Source of the DNA: CBDCLY01 sp965218715 | GTDB taxonomy: Bacteria; Bacteroidota; Bacteroidia; Flavobacteriales_E; Vicingaceae | Direction of reading: 5' to 3' | Length of the DNA stretch: 64,000 nt | Assembly: GCA_965218715.1 (NCBI GenBank) | Contig: CBDCLY010000027.1 | Span: 1-64,000 of the forward strand | Part shown: in pieces, positions 1-8,947 of the stretch | How the letters are laid out: each line of letters begins with the position of its first letter | How positions within the stretch are numbered: position 1 is the first letter of the stretch | The notes under the pieces: generated by a model | Databases searched by the model: none | What the model was told of the DNA's origin: nothing | The model's input: the letters and a program-made list of their open reading frames with translations, nothing else | Position numbers and translations under genes: made by a program

Positions 1-1
1 T

Positions 2-844
2 CAATTTCAGGTCAGCTATTTATCTTACCAGGCAGTAGCCGTGCATAATTATTTTGCAACGGCTAATAAGGGATTGGTGGAAAGAACCAACCTATATCCT
101 GTAGACACTAGTTTACTAAACACTTTCATTGCCAATCAATCATATCAATTTAATACTAGGGCACAAGAAAGGGCAAATGGATTCCCAGCCTTGGATTACC
201 TTCTTTTCGCCCCTAAAAACCCAATAAATTTTTATCAAAGTGATGGCAATAGAATCGTCTTTTTAAATGAGCTAGTAAAATCAATGAAAGTAAAATCAAG
301 CGCGATCCTTACTGCTTGGATTGGAGACCTAAAGCCCTCGTTTGTCAACAATGGCGGAACAGCATTAGGTAGTTCCATTTCTGTTCAACTTAACCAAGTT
401 CTAATTTATTTAGAAGATCATATCCGCGCAAACAAGGTTGGACTACCAATTGGTCTTCTTGGCCCTAATGATACTCCAATATCTTCAGATTCCTCTAAAA
501 TCGAAGGCTATTATTTTTCCCAACATAATAATTCTGAATTCTATTCTCTTGCCTTATTAAATGCCTCAATAACTGAATTGGAAAGCTTGTATTTAGGGGT
601 CAACAGTTTGGGTGAAAACAAACAAGGCTATGATGATCTTTTGCATGCAAGAGAGCAGCAATCAACAGACAATTTGATAAAGAATCAATTTCAAAACATT
701 AAAGGTCAAATCCAAAATAGATCAGGGATTTCTGGAGATGCTATGCTTTATCAATCAATTCAGGGTTTAGTTACTCTTTTTAAATCTGACTTGCTTCCTC
801 TTCTAAATGTTCAAGATGCTGACGGGTTAAACGATGGAGATTAG
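2..844 (+). CDS. Imelysin-family lipoprotein/peptidase-like protein, 3' part
   Basis: The frame is open to the left edge of the window, so the N-terminus, including the GxHxxE motif expected in this family, lies outside; 280 residues are visible. The GTG at 41 is only an internal codon. The GFPALDYLLF motif, about 60 residues into the visible part, and the following alpha-helical pattern ending in a short acidic tail match imelysin (IrpA-like, Peptidase_M75) proteins. These are extracytoplasmic helical-bundle proteins tied to iron uptake; proteolysis is not established for most members. The stop overlaps the start of the HTTM gene by 11 bp, so it is the first visible gene of an imelysin, HTTM, TonB-receptor operon. 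The family call is firm, the exact substrate unknown. Confidence 0.85.
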   Translation, partial: QFQVSYLSYQAVAVHNYFATANKGLVERTNLYPVDTSLLNTFIANQSYQFNTRAQERANGFPALDYLLFAPKNPINFYQSDGNRIVFLNELVKSMKVKSSAILTAWIGDLKPSFVNNGGTALGSSISVQLNQVLIYLEDHIRANKVGLPIGLLGPNDTPISSDSSKIEGYYFSQHNNSEFYSLALLNASITELESLYLGVNSLGENKQGYDDLLHAREQQSTDNLIKNQFQNIKGQIQNRSGISGDAMLYQSIQGLVTLFKSDLLPLLNVQDADGLNDGD

Positions 845-2186
845 GTCTAAATACCATTCAAGTTGGCTTGCCATAAATGCAATCCTTTTCAAAAGAGTCT
901 CTATTGCACCATTAATTGTTTTTAGGATTGTTTTTGGAGGACTTATGTTTTTTAGCAGCATTCGTTTTATCCAAAAAGGATGGATATCCCAACTTTATGT
1001 GCAACCTGAATTCCATTTTCAATTTATTGATTCCTTACCCGTGCTTGGTGAACTAGGAATGTACCTAGTGTTTTTCCTTTTAGCCTTTTCCTCTCTTGCC
1101 ATTCTTTTTGGGTTCTTTTTTAGAGCCAATAGTCTTTTATTTTTTCTATTATTCACCTATGTCGAATTGCTTGACAAAACCTATTACTTAAATCACTATT
1201 ACCTTGTTAGTATACTTTCCTTTTGGTTATTGCTCTCTCCCGCAAACAGAATGTATGCGGTAGACACAAAATTCTTCCCTTGGATAAAATCATCTACTTG
1301 CTCAAACTGGAGCATTCTTGTTTTAAAAGTGCAATTGTCTTTTGTTTATTTTTTTGCTGGCCTAGCCAAAGTAAACTCAGATTGGCTTTTGAACGCACAA
1401 CCATTGTTTAGTTGGTTGCCAGGAAAGTACGAAATCCCTATTCTTGGAAGAATTGTTCATTTAAAAGAAACTGCCTTTTTATTCAGTTGGGTTTCTTGCA
1501 TTTATGATTTGTTCATTTGGGTTTTTTTAATCAAGAACAAGACCCGAGTAATCGCATACGGATTAGTCATTGTATTTCATCTTTTAACGGCCATTCTTTT
1601 TCCAAACATTGGCATGTTTCCTATAATTATGATGAGTTCAACCATCGTGTTTTTTTCATCAAAATGGCATTTATCCATTTTGAACAATCTCCCCTTTTTT
1701 AAACTTCACAAACCAGGTCACTTCTCAAATTCAAAAGGCCCATTCATAGCTACCTTTCTACTTTTTTACCTTTTAATTCAATTGTATTTGCCTCTAAGGC
1801 ATTGGCAATATGATGGAAATCTTTTTTGGACAGAGGAAGGGTATCGATTTAGTTGGCGAGTGATGCTGATGGAAAAAAATGGATTTACTTCCATCATCAT
1901 CAAAGATCCCGTTTTAAACAGTCAAAAAGAACTTTCATTGAATGAATACCTAAGCCCATTCCAAATACAGCAAATGAAATCTCAACCAGACATGATCTAT
2001 CAGTTTGCTCAACATATAGGCGCTCAATTTGAAGCCAGGAAGGGATACGCACCAAAAGTATTTGTAAAAAGCAGAATGTCGCTAAATGGAAGACCTAGTC
2101 AGGAGTTTTTAAATTCAAATTTAAACATCTACAAATCCAAGAATTTTGCATTTCATGATTGGATAATCCCCTTGAAAAAGAAATGA
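834..2186 (+). CDS. HTTM-domain integral membrane protein (vitamin K gamma-carboxylase-like)
   Basis: 450 residues with several hydrophobic segments in the first 310 residues and a soluble C-terminal region. The motifs NHYYL (about residues 121-125) and FFAGLAKVNSDWL (about 173-185) are typical of the horizontally transferred transmembrane (HTTM) domain shared with vitamin K-dependent gamma-glutamyl carboxylase. The C-terminal part has the 'WRVMLMEKNGF' sequence usual in bacterial members. The start ATG overlaps the imelysin stop, and its own stop overlaps the receptor start (ATGA), indicating translational coupling. The enzymatic activity of bacterial HTTM proteins is not generally known; a role in modifying a partner or in iron uptake is inference from the neighbours. 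Confidence 0.85.
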   Translation: MEIRSKYHSSWLAINAILFKRVSIAPLIVFRIVFGGLMFFSSIRFIQKGWISQLYVQPEFHFQFIDSLPVLGELGMYLVFFLLAFSSLAILFGFFFRANSLLFFLLFTYVELLDKTYYLNHYYLVSILSFWLLLSPANRMYAVDTKFFPWIKSSTCSNWSILVLKVQLSFVYFFAGLAKVNSDWLLNAQPLFSWLPGKYEIPILGRIVHLKETAFLFSWVSCIYDLFIWVFLIKNKTRVIAYGLVIVFHLLTAILFPNIGMFPIIMMSSTIVFFSSKWHLSILNNLPFFKLHKPGHFSNSKGPFIATFLLFYLLIQLYLPLRHWQYDGNLFWTEEGYRFSWRVMLMEKNGFTSIIIKDPVLNSQKELSLNEYLSPFQIQQMKSQPDMIYQFAQHIGAQFEARKGYAPKVFVKSRMSLNGRPSQEFLNSNLNIYKSKNFAFHDWIIPLKKK

Positions 2187-4603
2187 GAGCCCAAGTTTTA
2201 CTTTTCATTTTATTCACCTCTTTTTCAACGGTTTTATTTGGACAAGAAGAGGTAAATTGTCGAGTTAATTTATTCAACAATGAAGGAAAACCATTGCCAA
2301 ACATTGCAGTTTACCTCAACGATGGAGATGAGATAAAAATGAGCAATCAAAAAGGAGGAGCTCACTTCATTTTATCCTCAAATAAATCTTACAGCATTCA
2401 AGTACAAGGAATCAATATTTTTAGAAACGAAACAAGATTTGTTTCTAGAAATGACACCTTAATTGAGTTCCAACTTGAAGAACGATTGGTAGAGCTAAAA
2501 GAGGTTGAGGTTTTTGAAGAAATTGACCCAAATGGAATTAGAAGACTTAAACCATTAGAGTCTGGAGGGCTTTATGAAGGTAAAAAAACAGCGGTAATCA
2601 ACCTCAAAAAAGTGGATGCAAACCTGGCTCAAAATAACGCTAGACAAGCCCTAGCAAAAATTCCAAGTCTTAACATTTGGGAAAGTGATAATGGTGGCCT
2701 TCAGTTGGATATTGGGGGAAGAGGCCTTAGTCCTAAAAGAACAGCCAATTTTAACACAAGACAAAACAGTTACGACATAAGTGCCGACGCCCTGGGTTAT
2801 CCCGAAAGCTATTACTCTCCCCCTCTTGACGGGGTATCAAAAATTGAATTGGTTAGAGGGGCTGGAGCGCTTCAATATGGAAGCCAATTTGGCGGACTTA
2901 TTAACTTTAAGATGAAATCTGGTAATCCTAAAAAGAGGCTAAGCTTTAAATCAAATAACACAATTGGATCTAATCAATTTATTAGCTCTTTTAATAGCTT
3001 AGGTGGACAGTTTAAGAAGTTAAACTATTATACTTTTTGGCAAGAAAAGAAAGGGAATTCATGGAGAGAAAATTCAAAATTTAATCAGCAAAATGGCTTT
3101 CTTTCCCTTCACTACCAATTTAACCCTAAAATTCTCCTTCGGCTTGAGATCAGTCACATGAACTATTTAAGTCAACAAAGTGGCGGCTTAACCGACTCCA
3201 TGTTTTTATTCAATCCAAAAAGCTCAAATAGAAATCGAAACTGGTTTAAAGTAAACTGGAACCTCGGCGCCTTTCTTCTAGAATGGGATTTAGGAAAAAA
3301 TTTAAAATTATTCAATAGGACTTTCGCCTTAGACGCAAGCAGGACCTCGCTTGGCATTTTAGAAACACCAGATTTAGCCGACCCTATGAGTAATAGAGAC
3401 TTAATATTGGGAGAATTTAAAAACATAGGAAACGAAACCAGATTAAGCTACTCATACAATTTAAAGAATGGTTTACAAAACTCTGTATTAGTCGGTATTA
3501 GAGTTTATAGAGGCAAAACTAATTTTAGCCAAGGATATGGAACATCTGGAAGTGACCCAAATTTCAATTCAGTAGACACCTCTTTTCTTAAAAGAAAACA
3601 ATCAAATTTTAATTTCCCAAGTTTAAATATTGCTCTTTTTGGCGAAAAAATTATTCGTCTAAATGAATTTACTAGTCTTATTCCAGGCTTTCGTTTTGAG
3701 TCAATTGACACAAGGTCAAATGGGTATTTTACGAATTCTCAAAGAATAAATAGTTTCGGTGATTTCATTGAAAGCAAAAAAACAGAAACCAATCGCCACC
3801 ATAGAAATGTCTTTTTGTATGGATTGGGCTTTTCGAAAAAGATAAAAACCCAATTCGAATTTTATTCAAACCTAACAGCCAATTACAGGGCCATCAACTT
3901 CACAGACATTCAAATCCAATCCAACATTCAAATTGTAGACCCAAACATTAAAGATGAAAACGGTTATAGTTTTGACTTTGGTATTCGAAATTTAAATGGC
4001 TCAAAAGTATCCTCTGAAATTAGTCTCTTTTACATTAAGTATCATGATAAAATTGGAGAGGTTATAGATGATGGTCTTAGACTTAGAACCAATATTGGGA
4101 CAGCAAATATTTTTGGTGTCGAATATTTCCTTGAAATGAATTTACTATCAATTGCAAAAAAAGAAAGCAAAAATAGACTAAGTTGTTTTCTTAATGCAGC
4201 ATATAATTATGGAGCCTATGCAAGAATAAATTCAAAAGCATTGGTTGGGGTAAAAACAGGGAATCGCCTCGAAGACATCCCTGAATACAACATTAAAACA
4301 GGCGTAAGTTATTCTAGTAATAGCCTGTCCTGTACTTTCCAAAGCACTTTTATTGGTCAACAGTATTCAGATGCAGCAAACACCATAATTCCATATAAAG
4401 GAGTGTTTGGTCCAATTCCTTCTTTTATTGTTTCTGATTTAAGCATAAATTGGAACGTATTTAAACACTTAAGTATTAGCTCAAGTGTTAACAATTTATT
4501 TGACCAAATTTACTTTACAAGGAGAGCAAGTGCTTATCCTGGGCCCGGAATTATTCCAGCAAATGGTCGAAACTTTAGTTTTAGCCTTATCGCTACAATA
4601 TAG
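2183..4603 (+). CDS. TonB-dependent outer-membrane receptor, FecA-like
   Basis: About 806 residues. I take the ATG at 2183, which overlaps the preceding stop as ATGA and opens a clear signal peptide (MRAQVLLFILFTSF... ending at FGQ); an upstream in-frame TTG at 2159 would add eight residues before it. A carboxypeptidase-regulatory-like beta-sandwich follows the signal, then a TonB plug (ALAKIPSLNIWE, GRGL, LVRGAGALQYGSQFGG around residues 155-245) and a long beta-barrel ending in an aromatic-rich C-terminus (NFSFSLIATI). It imports a siderophore or similar metal complex across the outer membrane. Operon partnership with imelysin and HTTM genes supports iron, but the ligand cannot be read from sequence. 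Confidence 0.93.
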   Translation: MRAQVLLFILFTSFSTVLFGQEEVNCRVNLFNNEGKPLPNIAVYLNDGDEIKMSNQKGGAHFILSSNKSYSIQVQGINIFRNETRFVSRNDTLIEFQLEERLVELKEVEVFEEIDPNGIRRLKPLESGGLYEGKKTAVINLKKVDANLAQNNARQALAKIPSLNIWESDNGGLQLDIGGRGLSPKRTANFNTRQNSYDISADALGYPESYYSPPLDGVSKIELVRGAGALQYGSQFGGLINFKMKSGNPKKRLSFKSNNTIGSNQFISSFNSLGGQFKKLNYYTFWQEKKGNSWRENSKFNQQNGFLSLHYQFNPKILLRLEISHMNYLSQQSGGLTDSMFLFNPKSSNRNRNWFKVNWNLGAFLLEWDLGKNLKLFNRTFALDASRTSLGILETPDLADPMSNRDLILGEFKNIGNETRLSYSYNLKNGLQNSVLVGIRVYRGKTNFSQGYGTSGSDPNFNSVDTSFLKRKQSNFNFPSLNIALFGEKIIRLNEFTSLIPGFRFESIDTRSNGYFTNSQRINSFGDFIESKKTETNRHHRNVFLYGLGFSKKIKTQFEFYSNLTANYRAINFTDIQIQSNIQIVDPNIKDENGYSFDFGIRNLNGSKVSSEISLFYIKYHDKIGEVIDDGLRLRTNIGTANIFGVEYFLEMNLLSIAKKESKNRLSCFLNAAYNYGAYARINSKALVGVKTGNRLEDIPEYNIKTGVSYSSNSLSCTFQSTFIGQQYSDAANTIIPYKGVFGPIPSFIVSDLSINWNVFKHLSISSSVNNLFDQIYFTRRASAYPGPGIIPANGRNFSFSLIATI

Positions 4604-4605
4604 TT

Positions 4606-5043
4606 TTAATGAGAACCGAAAAACTGAATTAAACGTTCTTTTTCTTGTTCAGTTAAAACTGCCTCATTATGTAGAATAGTGTATGAATATAGAGGCATTT
4701 CACCTTCTTCTATTTCCTCAACTATTTCATGCATCTTCTTGTCCTTTTCCTCCTTAGAATATATTTTCCATTTAGAGAAACTTAAATGATGACTGCCGTG
4801 CTCTATATGGTCATTTATCCACCAGGAAATTGGTGCAATCTTGCTATACCATGGCCAATCAGTTTCATTCGAATGGCAATCAAAACATGCCTTTTTTATT
4901 ATAGTTTTTACCTCATCTGGCACCTCATCTGAACTTAATATAGAATTTGCTGGATCAATTTCTTTAGGGTCTGTGTCAATTGGGTTGACAACCTGAAGGG
5001 CTGCAAATATTAAAATTAACCCGAGTATAATTTTTATTTTCAT
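4606..5043 (-). CDS. Haem-binding domain protein (CxxCH)
   Basis: 145 residues with an N-terminal hydrophobic signal/anchor segment (residues 1-20) and a single c-type haem motif CFDCH at residues 53-57, followed by 'WPWYSKIAPISWWINDH', the signature of the Haem_bd family (often annotated as cytochrome P460-like or haem-binding domain). The protein is probably periplasmic and covalently haemylated. It converges on the TonB receptor gene, ending two bases beyond that gene's stop, and starts 22 bp after the stop of the upstream kinase gene. Its physical link to the imelysin/HTTM/TonB cluster is suggestive but the strands differ, so co-regulation is not shown. Confidence 0.85.
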   Translation of the reverse strand: MKIKIILGLILIFAALQVVNPIDTDPKEIDPANSILSSDEVPDEVKTIIKKACFDCHSNETDWPWYSKIAPISWWINDHIEHGSHHLSFSKWKIYSKEEKDKKMHEIVEEIEEGEMPLYSYTILHNEAVLTEQEKERLIQFFGSH

Positions 5044-5065
5044 ATTGATTGATTCGATTTCTTTT

Positions 5066-5953
5066 TTAAATATACCTTTTTAAGCTGTTTTTTACTCGAT
5101 TAGAATACGATGAACCAAAAAGAATGACATGAACTAGAAGTGGAAAAAGATTACACAATTCTATTCTTTCCTCCCAGCCTTTCTCCAATGGGTAATTGTT
5201 TTGGTATGAAGAGTAGAATTGAGAATCGAAACCGCCAAAAAGTAAACTCATCGCAATGTCCATCTCTCTATGTCCATAATAAACAGCGGGGTCAATAAGT
5301 GTAGCAGAGCCATTTTGATTAACTAAAAAATTACCAGACCATAAATCCCCATGTAACAAAGCAGGTGGTTCATTTGGGAAAAGGTTTTCAATTTTTGGAT
5401 AAAGTCTTGCTAAGCCTTTGCTAAGTTCTTGGTCGATTAGATCATTGTCCCTTGCTATTTTCTCCATCCATTCCATTCTATTGACCACAAAAAATTCTGC
5501 CCAAGACTCTGTCCAGTTGTTTGATTGAATTATTGATCCAATATAATTGTCATTCGTAAATCCAAAATTTCTTGATTGGTGAAGGTGAAGTTTCGCTAAT
5601 CCGGCTCCAAAGTCAGTCCAGAAGCTTTGTCCTTTCATGCTTGGTTGGATGTATTCCATTAGGAGGTAGGCATTTTCTTCAATTTTTCCATGGGCCAATA
5701 TTTCTGGCAAAGCCAAGCAGGCCTTTTCAGTCAAAGTCTCTATGCCCTGAGTCTCTAATTGAAAAAGGTTTGGGTAAGTCTTATCAACATTAAGTTTTAC
5801 AAAATAACTTCCTTTATCAGTATTGACGAGATAGCTCCTATTAACAGAACCGCCATTGAGCACTTTTACATCGCTAATGTTTTGCGGTGTAGAGCTAATA
5901 TTAACAATCTTAGCTTCCAATTCAGAAATCCAATCTGGTCTTATTTCTGGCAT
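5066..5953 (-). CDS. Fructosamine kinase family protein
   Basis: 295 residues, the full length of fructosamine-3-kinase/ketosamine-3-kinase family proteins. The N-lobe has the nucleotide-binding LNGGSVNRSY loop (33-41) and a lysine in YFVKLN; the C-lobe has the catalytic HGDLWSGN (201-208) and the LIDPAVYYGHREMDIAM segment that holds the metal-binding aspartate. The family phosphorylates sugar amines on glycated proteins or small molecules so they break down, acting in the cytosol. Start ATG at 5953 is the only good one near the domain start. It lies just upstream of the haem-binding gene on the same strand (22 bp gap). Confidence 0.9.
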   Translation of the reverse strand: MPEIRPDWISELEAKIVNISSTPQNISDVKVLNGGSVNRSYLVNTDKGSYFVKLNVDKTYPNLFQLETQGIETLTEKACLALPEILAHGKIEENAYLLMEYIQPSMKGQSFWTDFGAGLAKLHLHQSRNFGFTNDNYIGSIIQSNNWTESWAEFFVVNRMEWMEKIARDNDLIDQELSKGLARLYPKIENLFPNEPPALLHGDLWSGNFLVNQNGSATLIDPAVYYGHREMDIAMSLLFGGFDSQFYSSYQNNYPLEKGWEERIELCNLFPLLVHVILFGSSYSNRVKNSLKRYI

Positions 5954-6115
5954 AAGTTCAAAATTAATCTTTCAGCAAAAGAAAATGAGCCCTATTCTCG
6001 ATTAAATTCAATTGAAAAAATCGAGGAATTATCCAAGCAATCAGTTCTAAATTGAAAAACATTCACGCTTTGAGGCATATCTTCATCCTTATTCAAAAAT
6101 TCCTCCTTCTCCCTA

Positions 6116-6144
6116 TTGAAATCAATCAAAGAACTGTATTTTTG
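6116..6144 (+). promoter_or_regulatory. Candidate promoter of tRNA-Ala
   Basis: TTG at 6116-6118 and TATTTTTG at 6137-6144, 18 bases apart, match the Bacteroidota sigma-A form (TTG or TTTG, about 19 bases, TAnnTTTG). The -7 element ends 10 bp before the mature tRNA. Confidence 0.55.
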
Positions 6145-6154
6145 TTTCAATAAA

Positions 6155-6228
<74 letters not shown>

Positions 6229-6230
6229 CA

Positions 6231-6270
6231 AAACCTTGTTTTCTTATCATTGAGAAAACAAGGTTTTTTT
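6231..6270 (+). terminator. Rho-independent terminator after tRNA-Ala
   Basis: AAACCTTGTTTTC (6231-6243) pairs with GAAAACAAGGTTT (6253-6265) around a short loop and runs into a T tract to 6270. It starts two bases after the tRNA. Confidence 0.85.
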
Positions 6271-6383
6271 AATTTCCTTTAAAAGCTAATCGAATCATAT
6301 ATGACAGATAGCTGACAATCAAGCAAATAATTTTCCTTTTTAAATATAAAGTCCTAATTTTAGAGGCTAAATAAGAAACCATT

Positions 6384-7400
6384 ATGAAAACAAAAGGACT
6401 ATTTATTTTTGCTGCAATCGTAGCAATGACTTTTACTTCTTGTGAAAAGGAAGAGACTTTGTCTGAGAATCCTACATTTATACCAACAGCTACTGGAGAC
6501 GACCCAACGGGTGGCAATCCTAATGGTGGCGGAACTGGCGGTGGCACCGGAGGCGGTGGCGGAACTGGCGGTGGTGGCACTGGAGGCGGTGGCGGAACTG
6601 GCGGTGGCGGAGGAATCCCTGCAGGCTTTTTGGCCGATGTTAATGCTACTCAGAAAGTTGCCTTACTAGAAGATTTTACAGGTGTTCGGTGTGGATTCTG
6701 TCCTGATGGGCACGTAAAAGCTAAAGATGCACAAGCTGCTTTAGGCGCTGATAACTTTATTGTTGTTGCTGTTCACGGAGGTAGTTATGCTGCTCCAGCT
6801 TCAGGTTGGGCCGATTTCACCACTCCATTTGGTCAAGCGTTGATTAGCCAATCATCTGTTTCTGGATATCCTGCAGGAACTGTTAGCAGAATGAAAGCTC
6901 AAGACATAGGTGCATCACCACAGCAACCAGGTGGACTAGCTATGAGTAGAAGTTCTTGGCAAAATGCCGGTAGCACTGTAATTGCACAAACTAGCCCAGT
7001 AATATTGGGTGCTAGCGCAAGCATGAATGGAATGGATTTAACAGTTAATGTAGACATGTATTATAGAGAGGATGTTACTGATGATTTAAATATCAATGTA
7101 GCTTTGCTTCAAGACGGTTTAGTTTCAAAACAGTCTGGAGGTTCTCCAGATCCTGACAATTATGTTCAAGACAATGTTTTAAGACATTATTTAACAGGAC
7201 AATGGGGTGAGGTTGTTGCAGATGACATGACAACTGGTCAATTCGTTCAGAAGTCATATACTTACACCGTGCCTGCAGATTACAATGGAGCAGGAGCTGA
7301 TGGCGGTGGAGCTGTTGTTGTTGGAGATTTGAAAGTTGTTGCGTTTGTAGCAATTGGTCAAACAGATGTGTTACACGCTGTTTCTGTTGATATTCAATAA
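6384..7400 (+). CDS. Omp28-related outer-membrane lipoprotein with thioredoxin-like fold
   Basis: 338 residues. A lipoprotein signal ends in FTSC (Cys20). Residues about 42-77 are an almost pure Gly/Thr linker. The rest is the Omp28-type domain: LLEDFTGVRCGFCPDGH with a CxxC pair (CGFC, 103-106), then a thioredoxin-like region and a beta-rich C-terminus. Proteins of this family are surface or periplasmic lipoproteins of Bacteroidota; a redox role is inferred from the CxxC. The gene is monocistronic, between the tRNA-Ala terminator and a strong bidirectional terminator. A near-consensus -7 element (TAATTTTA) sits about 30 bp upstream of the start. The linker is coded by in-frame GGC/GGT repeats of high GC, which may vary in length. 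Confidence 0.85.
   Translation: MKTKGLFIFAAIVAMTFTSCEKEETLSENPTFIPTATGDDPTGGNPNGGGTGGGTGGGGGTGGGGTGGGGGTGGGGGIPAGFLADVNATQKVALLEDFTGVRCGFCPDGHVKAKDAQAALGADNFIVVAVHGGSYAAPASGWADFTTPFGQALISQSSVSGYPAGTVSRMKAQDIGASPQQPGGLAMSRSSWQNAGSTVIAQTSPVILGASASMNGMDLTVNVDMYYREDVTDDLNINVALLQDGLVSKQSGGSPDPDNYVQDNVLRHYLTGQWGEVVADDMTTGQFVQKSYTYTVPADYNGAGADGGGAVVVGDLKVVAFVAIGQTDVLHAVSVDIQ
6523..6615 (+). repeat. GGTGGC/GGAACT in-frame repeat coding a poly-Gly/Thr linker
   Basis: Imperfect tandem units of Gly codons punctuated by Thr codons inside the Omp28-like gene. All units are multiples of three bases, so gain or loss would change linker length without breaking the frame. Base composition is strikingly GC-rich against the AT-rich surroundings. 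Confidence 0.8.
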
Positions 7401-7414
7401 TCAATAACGAATTT

Positions 7415-7460
7415 AAGATATAAAAAAAGCCCGCTTGAAAGCGGGCTTTTTTTATATCTT
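7415..7460. terminator. Bidirectional terminator, 20-bp perfect inverted repeat
   Basis: Arms 7415-7434 and 7441-7460 are perfectly complementary around the loop TTGAAA. The GC core GCCCGC/GCGGGC is flanked by A and T runs on both sides, so it can terminate the Omp28-like gene on the plus strand and the SpoIIE phosphatase gene on the minus strand. The natural stop codon of the phosphatase (7452-7454) lies inside the right arm. Confidence 0.9.
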
Positions 7461-8947
7461 AAATCCTATAACAAGAATATCATCCACTTGGTCATTTTCT
7501 CCCATCCAGGCATCGAGCTCTTCTTCTAAATGGCCCTCCTGATCTTTCATTTCAGCACTTGAGGTTTTTAATAGAAGGTCTCGAAATCTTCTAGTCATGT
7601 ATTTTTTTATTCATCTCTCCCCCAAACTGATCAGGGATATCCATCTGAAAAAATATAGAATTGGTCGCCTTTTTCAAGTGCAATTTCATGTCTGGTAAAC
7701 TTTAAGCTTTCATCTCTAAATCCCCCAATTGCCAGAGGAGTTGCTCGAATTCGATTCAATTCTCCATTTCTAATAAAAATCAATGGTCTAAATGCTCCTG
7801 AAAAAGTTAATGTGTTAAGGCTTATATCGATTACACATAAAGCCACATCCATTCCATCGCTAGAGGCCTTTGACTTGTAGGATTGCTTCAGTGCTTTTAC
7901 AATTCCAAGATGAAGTTGTTCTAATATTTCCTCAGGTTCATTAACTTCCTTTTTATTAATGATATCATCTAGTAATATGCTGCCTATCATAGACATGAAC
8001 GCTCCAGGAACGCCATGTCCAGTGCAATCAACGCTTGCAACAAAAATTTTTCCTCTGGTAAACTTAAACCAATAAAAATCACCACTAACAATATCCCTAG
8101 GTCGATGGAATACAAATGATTCCGGCAGGTACTTTCTAATCTTCGTTTTTAATGGCAAAATCGCTTCTTGAATTTTTTTAGCATAAATAATACTATCCAA
8201 AGTGTCTTGGTTCTTTTGTTCCAATTCAAGTTTTGATTGTAATAAATTAGCTGTTAGCTCATCTTCCTTATTTAAAATGTTCCTCATTGATCGAATAAGA
8301 AAGAACATTAAAACAAGCGTAAATATCAATGAAATTCCAATGTTGTTAAAGATTTCTTTTCTTGCTTCCATTAAAAAAACATCAAATCTCTGATCTGCCT
8401 GAACTACAGCAACAACTTCCCCGTTTGATGTTTTTATTGGCGCAAAGGCTGATATCCAGTGCCCATTTTCATCTTCATAGACATCTAACACCCCACCTGT
8501 AAGGTAGTTTTGTCTTAAGCCCTCTGGGAATTTATCATAAACATGCCTAAAAAAAGGCTGGTCAGAGGAACTTAAACCAAAAAAGAACCCACCTCCTGAT
8601 TCATTTAAACTTAAGGTATAGAGAGGAGTTTCTATTTCATTCTGCAATTGAATTTTCTTTAACGACTCATGAAGCAATTGGTAAACTGGGTCCTGATCAT
8701 TTGATTTTATATCATTTTTGCCTTCATATCTATTTAACAAATAAGATAATTGATTTCCATCTAATTGAGTGGCCGCTGTAGTTGAAATTGCTTTTAGTTT
8801 TCCAATTATTTTTGTTTTATGAATGTCTAGCTGAACTACATAGCTATGAACCAAAAAGTAAGCTATCAAAAGCATCATTGAAACAAACAATAGGCTAAGA
8901 ACCCTTGTCCCATGATTCTGAAATATTTTCTTCAGAAGGTGGCTCAT
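7452..8947 (-). CDS. SpoIIE-family PP2C phosphatase with membrane sensor region; frame interrupted twice
   Basis: Read continuously to 7631 this gives 438 residues that stop abruptly at FSDGYP, in the middle of the PP2C core. Removing one base from GGG at 7634-7636 and one T from the seven-T run at 7602-7608 (plus-strand view) restores DQFGGEMNKKYM...RRFRDLL...QVDDILVIGFKI and a 497-residue protein, aligned with the paralogue at 18762-20551. There is a TM segment near residues 15-35, an extracytoplasmic sensor region, a second TM near 200-220, a coiled coil, then SpoIIE motifs (RPRDIVSGDFYW, DCTGHGVPGAFMS). The family dephosphorylates Ser/Thr of STAS-type or related partners. The start overlaps the stop of the upstream SPOR gene (ATGA). 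The breaks look like sequence errors, but decay cannot be excluded. Confidence 0.85.

Noticed and set aside
5759..6055. Plus-strand ORF of 98 codons
   Set aside because: It is mostly antisense to the fructosamine kinase gene, has no signal, domain or promoter, and looks like a shadow frame.
7628..7640. Programmed +1 frameshifting at CCC-TGA in the first SpoIIE gene, like prfB
   Set aside because: The same gene has a second break in an A/T run 30 bases later, and other genes show the same +1 pattern at unrelated sequences without a stop next to the shift point; a common technical cause is simpler.
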